Positions 56,701 through 64,000 of a stretch of 64,000 bases of DNA are shown piece after piece. The stretch lies in the NCBI GenBank assembly GCA_946902875.1, contig OX336340.1, positions 8,577,739 to 8,641,738 of the forward strand, in the 5' to 3' direction. The notes under the pieces are model-generated. The model saw only the letters and a list, made by a program, of their open reading frames with translations. It had not been told where the DNA came from and did no database searches. Each line of letters opens with the position of its first letter. The stretch's first letter is position 1. The stretch comes from Nematopogon swammerdamellus (Eukaryota > Arthropoda > Insecta > Lepidoptera > Adelidae). A program made the position numbers and the translations under genes.

Positions 56701-59700
56701 TCTCGATTCCAGTTCATCTGATAGTGATGTGCTGGGTAAGGCTTGAATAGCGCTATCATTGGAGTCTTTGAGTATACATCGTTTGGCTATTCTCGCCTTT
56801 TGATAAAATATCGACGGTTTCTTAATGTTCAGTCCAAAGTTATTGTCAGATCTGTATAGCGTTGACGAGTCAGCCGGGTTAGCCAGTCCAAACCATGATT
56901 TCAGGAATCTGGTCACATACGAGTCTAATTTAGTCAGGTTTTGCTTTGTGAAGTCGTAGACGAGAAATGGCCATGAAAGTTTTGATGTCAGGTAGTTATC
57001 GTAAATCCATGCCTTTTGTGTACCCAGGAGGGGAAGATTGTCAGTTTGGCGGAGGCTCTCTTCGAAAAGTTGGACAATATCATCAGTAGGATGCTCCTTT
57101 CCTCTGCTGGTGATCCTTTTGCCCAAGAATTTAAAAGGAGCTTCATCAGCCACGGTTGCGATTGGTTTTCCGGCTACTGTCAGACCTGGATTGCTCGAGG
57201 TAAACTTTGAACCTTTCCTGGTTAAGCTCAAACAGTAGCACTTCGCTGGTTTTATCTTCATCCCTTTAGTCCATTCACAATAGTCATCTACCACCTTAAG
57301 AAGCGCCTGATTTTGTTTTGGATTGCGGGTTAACAGCGTAATATCATCCGCAAATGCCAGGATGGCCGCCATATACAGGGTGTCCCAGAAACCGACGATA
57401 ATCCTTTAACAGGAGATAGGGCTGCTAATTACCTCTCAGAATATCTACTTTTAGGTTTAGTAAAAATGGCTTAGTTTTTGAGATATTGTCATTTTTGTAA
57501 AAATCCAAAATTTTCTCCCTCAGCTCATTTTTTTAAATGCCACAAGTACAAATGTAAGATTTTCTTAAAACTAGTTTTTGTCAAATATTCTTGAAAAGTA
57601 AGGCTTTCACACAATATAATTTATTTTTTCATGTTTAATCCTGTTTAGCTGAAAAACGACTTAAGAGCCACATGTTAAATTTTTTTCAGCCTCATCCCTT
57701 GAGTTTGGCCCTTCGCGGTGAAAAAAAAAAATTACTACACTAAAGTGGCATTATGCAACAAAAATACGCCCATCTAATGTAGTTTTTAAAATGGTACATC
57801 ACTTACCGATTTGCCCAATAATTTATGAGATATTGTTATTTAACTGCAAAAAGACCTTGGAATTTCATAACTGTTCTACCAACTACGAATTGGAATAAAA
57901 TAAACACTTGAAGTAATTGGTCTTTATTAACCTGTTAAAGTAGATGTTCAAATTGTTTACCATCTGCACGAATGCTAGCTCGACATCTTCTCACAAATGC
58001 CCGGTTGATGCGTCGAGCAAGTACTCGATGCAAGTGCAGATACGTCCACCTATGCTATGTAAATAGTTTGTGTTTTTCGTCCAGTTGACTGTAGTCGGCA
58101 CGACCGAAGGGAAGCACTGACGTGGCACCAAGTTCACCCGGTGACGGTTCACGGGCTGACATCACAGATGTTGTAGGTGATGTAGCCAACCATGTCAGTT
58201 TACATAAAAAAAACCTGAGCTACTGCCGTAATTCTTTCTTTGAGCTCTATCAAGTTTTCCACAGGTTTCCCGTAAAGATTTTCTTTTAAATAGCCCCAAT
58301 AATAAAAATCTAACGGATTTAATTCCGGTGATCTAGACGTCCGGTCTATCTGTGGGGATGCAAGTGGCTAGGAGGCCACAAGACGTCCGTTGAATTGTAG
58401 AGACTTTAAACGGGCGAAATTATCTTGAGTTTCTGCAACAGGAGCTTCAGAGCCTTTTAGAAGATGTACCATTGGCCATACGGAGGTGGTTGCAAAATGA
58501 TGGCTGCCAGCCCATTATGCTAGAGAAGTGCGTAATTTTTTAGACCAAGCATATCCCCACAGATAGATCGGACGTCTAGGCCACCGGATTTAAATCCGTT
58601 AGATTTGTATTATTGGGGCTATTTAAAAGAAAGAGTTTAAGTACGGGAAACCGGTGGAAAACTTGATAGAGCTCAAAGAAAGAATTACGGCAGTAGCTCA
58701 GGTTTTTTATGTAAACTGACATGGTTGGCTACATCACCTACAACATCCGTGATGTCAGCCCGTGAACCGTCACCGTGTGAACTTGGTGCCACGTCAGTGC
58801 TTTCCTTCGGTCGTGCCGACTACAGTCAACTGGACGGAAAACACAAACTATTTACATAGCATAGGTGGGCGTATCTGCACTTGCATCGAGTACTTGTTCG
58901 ACGCATCAACCGGGCATTTGTGAGAAGATGTCGAGCTAGCATTTGTGCAGGTTGTAAACAATTTGAACATCTACTTTAACAGGTTAATAAAGACCAATTA
59001 CTTCAAGTGTTTATTTTATTCCAATTCGTAGTTGGTAGAACAGTTATCAAATTCCCAGGTCTTTTTGCAGTTAAATAACAATATCTCATAAATTGTTGGG
59101 CAAATCGGTAAGTGATGTACCATTTTAAAAACTAGATTAGATGGGCGTATTTTTGTTGCATAATGCCACTTTAGTGTAGTAATTTTTTTTTTCACCGCGA
59201 AGGGCCAAACTCAAGGGATGAGGCTGAAATTTTTTTAACATGTGGCTCTTAAGTCGTTTTTCAGCTAAACAGGATTAAACATGAAAAAATAAATTATACC
59301 GTGGGAAAGCCTTACTTTTCAAGAATATTTGACAAAAACTAGATTTAAGAAAATCTTACATTTGTACTTGTGGCATTTAAAAAAATGAGCTGAGGGAGAA
59401 AATATTGGATTTTTACAAAAATGACAATATCTCAAAAACTAAGCCATTTTTACTAAACCTAAAATTAGATATTCTGAGAGGTAATTAGCAGCCCTATCTC
59501 CTGTTAAAGGATTATCGTCGGTTTCTGGGACACCCTGTATGTGTCTCCATATTTGAACCTGTATCCCCATTTGTTTTCTTTTACGACAAGCGTATCAATT
59601 AGAATGTTGATAACAATGTTAAATGTAACAGGAGAGAGGCAGCAACCCTGGAAAAGTCCTATGCCGTAACGAATTTCCGGTATCTTCTCCGTTTCGCCTT

Positions 59701-62700
59701 TTACTTGTATTACAAAGGAAAGTTTTTTGTAGTAGGAGGCTATTATATTACAGATCAGAGGTGGCACATTATACCACTCTAGCGCCTTTAATAGTAACTC
59801 ATGGCGCACCGAACCGAAGGCGTTTTCAAAGTCTAACCACGTGGCAATTAATTGTCTCTCATTCTTCCTTGCATCTCTAAGACATTCAGTCAGCAAAGAA
59901 TTATGTTCGAGACACCCTGCAACTCTTGGGAGAAAACCTTTCTGGTACTTCTTCGGTAAGTAGTCGTTGGTACACATGTGTTTGAGTAGTCTGGCCTGTA
60001 TAATGGAGAAGAATATTTTCGAAATTGTGTTCGTAAGGGCTATAGGTCTAATATCCTTGGGATCAGTAACTTCTTTCTTTTTTGGTAGAAGAACAAATAC
60101 GGCTTTACCAAGACAGTCTGGCACTTCTCTGTTCGTCCAAATTCTTTTGTAGATGTTCAACATGTGTTTCCGCACTGATGGACATTTTTTGTATATGATG
60201 TATGGTATGCCATCGGGTCCCGGGGCGGAACTATTTGGTTTCCTTTTTATGTGGTATTCCAGCTCTTCCATCGTCGGTGAATCAGCATCAAATGCTAGAG
60301 CAGGTTCTTTGGGTTTTGGAGCTGGTGGATCCCTGTAAGTTATATCTGCCTCCGGGGTGGTATATGTGGATTTAAAGTAGTTGAACATCTCGTCCGTACT
60401 TAACCTAATTGTACCCTGCTGTTCCTTAAAAGCTTTTTTGGCGAAGTAAAAGGGGTTCTTCTCGAAAGCTGCTATATTCTGAGCCTTTCGAAATTCATTG
60501 CCAGCAACCGTAATTTGCTCAGATACTTTCTGGATGAGTTTTAGGATAGATCTCATCGCTCTGGCTAATTGGTGGCATAGATTTCTGTTATATTGTTTTT
60601 ATATATTTGACATTTAAGACAACTAAGATATTGTAGTGTAAGTTTCCTTTATATTTTGTAATTGTATCCTATATAGAATACAATTTTAAATTAAATTACG
60701 GTTCAAAAGATCAGTCCTTTAAAGGTAAGACACACACAGATAGACAGACAGCATAGGCTTAGTAATAGGGTCCCGTACGGACACGAAAACAAAGAATATG
60801 CAAAGGCAGTCAAGTCATGTTTCAATGCTTTTCACGCATAATGTAACAATGTTTTATCCACAATCTACCAATATAAGATATTAACGCTATTATGTCATTT
60901 ACATTTAATGTAATACATTATTAATTATACACAATGAACACACATGTGCAAACACAGACTGCAATATCTCAGAACATTCAGCATTATGGATGACTCACAA
61001 TGAAAACGGAATTGAAAATGACAGAACTGCTATTGTCCCACATTGCATCTACTTTGTAAGCTTCATTTCTTTAAGCTGGGCAGTATGTTCAGGACAATAG
61101 GTAATGTCTTTTTTTTTATGGAAACTGACACGGTTGGCTGCATCACCTACAACATCCGTGATGTCAACCCATAACACCGGGTGAACTTTGTGCCACGTCA
61201 GTGCTTCCCTTCGGTCGTGCCGGCTACACTGAACTGGACGGAAAACACAAACTATTTACATAGCCATTTCGACCGACCTTTCATTCAGTGCGGTGGTACC
61301 AATCCGGGCAGGTTAAGCCCTACCATCTAGTAATATAAGAAGGGAGTCATATCACTTAGTCGCCTTTTACGACATACACGGGGTGAGATGCAGTGGGGCT
61401 ATTCTTTTAAAGTACCGGCCCCACACGGTACGAAAATTATCTTATGTCTTACAACCAAAATTATCTACAAATGCACAAAATATTTTTTTTTTTATGGAAA
61501 CTGACACGGTTGCCTCCATTACCTACAACATCCGTGATGTCAGCCCATAACACCGGGTGAGCTAGGTGCCATGTCAGTGCTTCCCTTCGGTTGTGCCGGC
61601 TACACTGAACTGAACGGAAAACACAAACTATTTACATAGCCGTTTCGACCGACGTTTCATTCAGTGCGGTGGTACCAACCCGGGCGGGTTGGACCAAGTA
61701 AGGTAACAAGGGAAGGGGTTTTACGTGGAATCCGAACCACGGTCAGCCTCCAACGGTCGAGCGGTCACCCATCCAAGTACTGACCGCGCCCAGCGTTGCT
61801 TAACAATCAATAGCGACAGTCGACTGTCTGCACCACTAAGCTATCGAGGCTGACAATTAGCGTCAGATGACTCGTAACCCGCGTGTTGATTCTAAAAGAG
61901 TCCACAATCCACAGGTATGACACACATTTATAATATCGTCTTTGTGCAACAAATGCTTACACTTTATAAAGCACAGTAAGACCGGTGATGGAAAATACAT
62001 CCCGACCAGGATCTGGTCGGGACGTATTTTTTCGCTTCATTTTCGGCTTTGCGTTTATCTAATGAAGAAATATAAGCGAAGTTTGTTCGTTCGGTTTCCA
62101 AGAAGAAGAAGGCTGTTCTATCAGTTTGAATGTTGTGGCTCGTGATGAATAGCTGAGGTTACGTGTTATCAAAATCGACAAATATGTTATTTACGCAGCC
62201 GTGTCATCGCCCTGAACTTGATAACAATTGCTTAATTTTGATTAAGTATCGAACTCTTCTTGATACCATCAAGGAAGAGTATTTTGACTAGCTTTTGCGC
62301 GCATTTCTATTTGATTTTCATGTGATAAGAAAGCGTGATGGCTTTGACCTAAAATCATCTGCTATGAATATCCATATAATCGTGATTTCATATGAAGTCT
62401 TTTCTCTTGAGACGGTCATCATCATGAGTTTTTTATAAACACAGAAAATAGTTAGAAATAGTAAAAAATATAAACATAGAAAATGGTAAAAAAACTTCAA
62501 GCTATCTGACATAATATTATATCTGATATATCAAAATATATATAATTTGATATGAGATAGATATTATATCATTGGAAACCTGGCCTATACTATGAGAGTA
62601 TTTAGAGAGTTCGACTCCTGGTACTTTTCACTGTCTTGCGGACGGACGACGATAGTCACGTCACGCACAATCGTTGCGATCCACTAATTGTACATAAAAG

Positions 62701-63458
62701 CAGTTCTTTCCTATCATTGAGTAGAGAAAAGGCTAGTTTGAAGAATACATGTTATGCTGTGTCCTACTTGTAGAAAAACCTAATAAATAAATATTTAATA
62801 CATGCTTTGTAAGTGAACAATTCTGCTAAAAGCAAAACAACTTTAGATGCCAGTGTAGAAAAGGGGGATGAATAACTATTTTTACAGATTTTCTAGGGAA
62901 AATTGGTTTAACTCCTTTGGGATTGATTGCATATACCACTGAGCATGGAGACCATGACAGCGACAGGAATATTTTATATAGGGACATCACAGTAGAGTTT
63001 TCAGTGAAGTCATTTGGAAAAAAATTGAAGTCAGAAACAGAAGAAGACAAAGCAAACAAACAGTAAACAATGTGAGTGGCGTGTGGCCCAGGCGTCGTCC
63101 TTGGTTTGCGTGTGGGTTTGTTTGATCACCGTTGGTGTGCACAACTTTCTTCATGCATTGCATTCCTTTAAATCGAGTTACTTGATAGCTTGGATTCTAT
63201 ATAAAACTGAAGCTCGCTTACCTGACTACGTGGTAAGGTTGAACCCGTCCGGTTTGGTGCTACAACATTAAATGAATAATCACCTGGCCAAGTTTGCTTA
63301 GTGCTGCTGCGCTGCTGAAGCCAGATGCACAGGCCCCGCGCCGGATGCTGGATGTAGCCAGTGACGCTGACACCGTAGTTGCGGATGCCGAACAGGCACA
63401 TAGCGCACCGGTCCATCTCCAGCAGGTCCGCGTGGAACGGCACCGACACAGCAAAGCA
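47613..63458 (-). CDS. Nudix hydrolase, Tnr3/DUF4743 type; 3' part of gene (5' exons off the right edge)
   Basis: Four - strand exons join in phase: 63284-63458, 49534-49669, 48696-48925 and 47613-47728. They give about 218 residues. The DUF4743-like part ends RCAMCLFGIRNYGVSVTGYI, followed by GLCIWLQQRSSTKQTWPGKW. The Nudix box is GGLAVGFGVTETTVKEAAEE. The catalytic KExxEE is kept, while the first Glu of the generic GX5E motif is Phe here. After the box come YVYDLELPLDFVPRN and FLIRKGHITPEN, both characteristic of the family. Members (yeast Tnr3 N-terminal half, plant NUDT20/24) hydrolyse oxidised or damaged thiamine diphosphates, so a role in thiamine-metabolite repair is inferred. The 13.6 kb intron between the first two exons listed is filled with nested transposons. 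The N-terminal exons are not visible in the window. Confidence 0.88.
47729..48695. other. Last Nudix intron
   Basis: 967 bp, AT-rich with a (TA)n patch at 47768-47805. No transposon ends were seen. A short extra coding exon cannot be excluded. Confidence 0.4.
48696..48925 (-). CDS. Nudix gene exon, C-terminal region
   Basis: The acceptor CACGGCAG completes a Ser codon. The exon encodes FYFECERGLFPNSEYVYDLE, DFVPRNTDGEVQNFELL and FLIRKGHITPEN. The donor is AATG|GTAAGC, phase 1, a strong site. Confidence 0.92.
48926..49533. other. Nudix intron between the Nudix-box exon and the next exon
   Basis: 608 bp with a direct repeat (gatcgcccaacaa at about 49085 and 49110). No element ends. Confidence 0.5.
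49534..49669 (-). CDS. Nudix gene exon with the Nudix box
   Basis: The acceptor TTGTTTGCAG restores a Gly codon, then KWDCFVSGGLAVGFG. The Nudix box residues KEAAEE follow, then GDLAKKMVPAGCV. The donor is GTTAG|GTGCGG, phase 2. Phases match both neighbours. Confidence 0.9.
49762..50144. mobile_element. piggyBac-type MITE carrying 97-bp tandem repeats
   Basis: TTAA flanks both ends (49758-49761, 50145-50148). The ends CCCTTTCGGCGCC and GGCGACGAAAGGG are inverted. Inside are three tandem units starting cgccagtcgcacatattt at 49771, 49868 and 49965. CCC...GGG ends on TTAA are the piggyBac hallmark. No transposase. It sits in the large Nudix intron, about 90 bp upstream of the Nudix-box exon in gene orientation. 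Confidence 0.8.
50782..53651. mobile_element. Inner layer: TTAA element as two head-to-head inverted copies
   Basis: TTAA flanks the block (50778-50781, 53652-53655). The left copy is 50782-52249, starting CCCTTATAC and ending CAACGGG then TTAA. The right copy is 52418-53651 in opposite orientation, starting CCCTTCATC and ending GGACGGG. They are separated by about 160 bp. Each arm contains two tandem units of about 195-200 bp with ttcaactagaagaactaagg. Both arms also keep ATGGACCGGTAAGTGATG (52743 + strand; 51893-51910 - strand). No transposase was seen inside. Confidence 0.75.
53916..54955 (+). pseudogene. piggyBac-like transposase, internally deleted and frameshifted
   Basis: Opens with an acidic N-terminal segment (PAFQDLLNDVIDGEDSEIEE), then jumps to the catalytic core. 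It has LPPGCTIYMDIFFTS (second Asp), DSPVVLCSS, RWDKK and NDYMGGVDFLIRVISYYRI (third Asp), then SMFHFFDFSIVAGWIEYRR. A Cys-rich tail (RCSVCNVFLCLIEGKNCF) ends at a stop near 54950. The region with the first catalytic Asp is missing, and frameshifts occur near 54290, 54360 and 54450. An acceptor-like ATCTGTTCAG precedes it. It cannot be active. Confidence 0.85.
58046..58210 (+). mobile_element. SINE 3' fragment, left arm of the palindrome
   Basis: ctatgtaaatagtttgtgtt, then gatgttgtaggtgatgtagc and an A tract. It is truncated at the 5' side and mirrored at 58697-58865. Confidence 0.75.
58430..58690 (+). pseudogene. mariner-like transposase remnant
   Basis: The frame gives LQQELQSLLEDVPLAIRRW, then LQNDG (second catalytic Asp context) and TKHIPTDR. 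After a frameshift it gives RPPDLNPLDLYYWGYLKERV, the signature around the third catalytic Asp. Farther out in both arms RRINRAFVRRC and FEHLL resemble the family C-terminus, but a SINE separates the pieces. It is dead. Confidence 0.8.
58697..58865 (-). mobile_element. SINE 3' fragment, right arm of the palindrome
   Basis: Mirror copy of 58046-58210 (gctacatcacctacaacatc). It has the same truncation point, so it was present before the arm was duplicated. Confidence 0.75.
60601..61107. other. Intron spacer
   Basis: AT-rich. Holds a reverse fragment of the gggttccgt family at about 60715-60785 (ggcttagtaatagggtcccg). Nothing else was seen. Confidence 0.45.
61108..61333 (-). mobile_element. SINE, head-truncated
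   Basis: Tail and 3' end (ggctgcatcacctacaacat) through the body to ggttaagccctaccatctag. The tRNA/5S-like head is missing. It is followed directly by a reverse CCCCACTGCATCTC-type fragment at 61358-61432. Confidence 0.75.
61358..61432 (-). repeat. CCCCACTGCATCTC-type repeat next to SINEs
   Basis: cttagtcgccttttacgaca, then ggtgagatgcagtggggcta and gtaccggccccacacggtac. It sits between two SINEs. Confidence 0.55.
61484..61855 (-). mobile_element. SINE (tRNA/5S-like chimera), near full length
   Basis: Reverse copy with the best-preserved head. The 5S-like segment is at 61761-61803 (gcggtcacccatccaagtac, then tgaccgcgcccagcgttgct). The A box (ccactaagcta reversed) and gtcagcctcgatag start lie at 61829-61855. 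Confidence 0.88.
61957..61996 (+). mobile_element. Tiny fragment of the same LINE
   Basis: cttacactttataaagcaca and gtaagaccggtgatgga match 1339-1374 almost exactly. Only about 40 bp are left. Confidence 0.45.
61997..62887. other. Intron spacer
   Basis: AT-rich, with a (TA)-rich palindromic stretch near 62515-62570 (gatatatcaaaatatatata). No gene was supported before the candidate exon at 62888. Confidence 0.4.
62888..63066 (+). CDS. Possible 3'-terminal exon, unidentified
   Basis: After an acceptor-like CTATTTTTACAG (ending 62887), 58 codons stay open to TAA at 63064-63066. They encode FLGKIGLTPLGLIAYTTEHG and later YRDITVEFSVKSFGKKLK, with a charged end EEDKANKQ. There is no ATG, so it would need splicing from upstream exons, and I find none. 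It lies inside the large intron of the oppositely oriented Nudix gene, just left of the exon at 63284. The antisense frame is also open, which lowers confidence. Confidence 0.35.
63284..63458 (-). CDS. Nudix gene, first visible exon (DUF4743 C-terminal part)
   Basis: The exon encodes FHADLLEMDRCAMCLFGIRN through QRSSTKQTWP. The donor is CCAG|GTGATT, phase 1. The 5' boundary is placed at an acceptor GTGTAG (63460-63459) in frame with the family, and this end is less certain. In the family this segment is preceded by more than 100 residues, which must lie to the right of 64000. Confidence 0.8.
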
Positions 63459-64000
63459 CTACACATTCATTATTATGGAGTCATATGCTGTGCCACACCT
63501 TTTCCTATCACGTGGCTGGCCACTACACCTACTCGTATATTTTTATTTTCAAATTGTTATTCTAAGCTATCAATGTGTCGCCTCTTGATTGTGAAATAAA
63601 CATTTTCATTTCATTTCATTTGACTTTTTTTGTAGATTCCATTGTAATACTAATTTACATTAAACAGATTTGATCAAGTTGAAACAGTTCATCAATCAAT
63701 GTGATTCATATCGGCTGTCTTATGTTTCATTTTGTTCATACATTCTGTCATATCTACTTACTTACTAACACTGACTGACTGACAGACAACGCACATCCTA
63801 AACTGGTGGGTCTATATGCATGAAATTTTGCATAGGCGTTCCTTATATAACAAATGTGAGCATTAAAAAGGATTTTTGAAAATTTCTCCTCTAAAGGGGT
63901 TAAATAGGGGATGAAAGTGTGCATGGGAAGTGTGTTATTTTTTAAGTTAGAAATATGGAAATTCGTGTTTAGGCTTCTGGTTACTAATAAGTCAGTTGTA
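63459..64000. other. Region right of the first visible Nudix exon
   Basis: A (TTTCA)n tract at 63605-63623 looks like a retroelement tail (gtgaaataaacattttcatt). From 63765 the text cagacaacgcacatcc, then atgaaattttgcataggcgt, resembles a dispersed lepidopteran repeat cut by the window edge. No upstream Nudix exon was seen. Confidence 0.4.

Larger units (their letters stand above)
57376..59537. mobile_element. Palindromic mariner-like element inserted in the LINE
   Basis: The ends CAGGGTGTCCCAGAAACC are inverted and TA flanks both sides (57374-57375, 59538-59539). The arms (57376-58362 and 58548-59537) are inverted copies of about 1 kb around a loop of about 185 bp. Each arm carries a SINE fragment. 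The loop and right arm encode a mariner-type transposase relic (next entry). Removing the insert and one TA restores the LINE reading frame without a stop. Confidence 0.85.
55500..60600 (-). mobile_element. RLE-type non-LTR retrotransposon (R2/NeSL-like group), interrupted
   Basis: The reverse-transcriptase part is at 60556-59540 (NSSAPGPDGIPYIIYKK; motif A WLDFENAFGSVRHELL; motif B GLFQGCCLSPVTFN). It continues at 57375-56536 with motif C AFADDITLL. A single in-frame TAG (56538-56536) separates this from the C-terminal part 56529-55687. That part has a CPSC...HLLCGC knuckle (CX2CX8HX4C) and a restriction-like nuclease (ALRPDILIF, ELTVPWE). This order is that of R2/R4/NeSL-type elements, which often target specific sites. 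The 5' end is truncated near 60600. An insertion at 57376-59537 splits the frame exactly at a TA. Confidence 0.88.

Overview
The window is nuclear DNA from an insect, most likely a moth or butterfly. It is AT-rich, its genes are split by GT-AG introns, and perhaps half or more of it is transposon-derived. It carries repeat types I associate with Lepidoptera, such as ends reading ACCGACTTCCAAAAAAGGAG and a gggttccgt/cgtacgggaccc element. No species can be named from the sequence alone. There is no prokaryotic, viral or CRISPR signal.

Genes. Two genes are clear. (1) Methionine aminopeptidase 2 lies complete on the + strand at 31828-39838. It has eight exons with phase-matched splice sites, predicts 461 residues, and keeps all five metal ligands and the catalytic histidine. 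(2) The 3' part of a Nudix hydrolase of the Tnr3/DUF4743 type lies on the - strand. Its exons are at 63284-63458, 49534-49669, 48696-48925 and 47613-47728. Its first coding exons lie beyond the right edge. One intron of about 13.6 kb (49670-63283) is packed with nested transposons. The two genes converge on a roughly 7.7 kb spacer. Two orphan 3'-terminal-like exons (15001-15105 and 62888-63066, both +) may belong to genes whose other exons I cannot find.

Layout. 1-15 kb: transposon-rich spacer with LINE, SINE and MITE copies, one arm of a 2.2-2.4 kb inverted duplication (4692-6860), and a 1.83 kb hAT-like foldback element built of 108-bp repeats (11001-12833). 15-31 kb: an orphan exon, a 57-bp minisatellite (18354-19015), the other arm of the inverted duplication (26770-29147) and a LINE 3' end. 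31-40 kb: MetAP2, with a retroelement RNase H relic and several MITE-like insertions in its introns. 40-47 kb: intergenic, with a long perfect hairpin, a Harbinger-like MITE and a GC-rich coding-like patch. 47-64 kb: the Nudix gene. Its large intron holds a three-deep nest of DNA transposons (50452-55438). It also holds a restriction-like-endonuclease LINE (about 55500-60600) that is split by a palindromic mariner-like element (57376-59537), and several SINEs.

Most unusual points. A SINE family appears to fuse a tRNA-like head to a 5S rRNA control region. One locus shows insertion inside insertion inside insertion, with target-site duplications readable at each layer. Several elements have turned into giant palindromes. 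The genes do not form a pathway together. MetAP2 acts on nascent proteins, and the Nudix enzyme family is linked to clean-up of damaged thiamine diphosphate.
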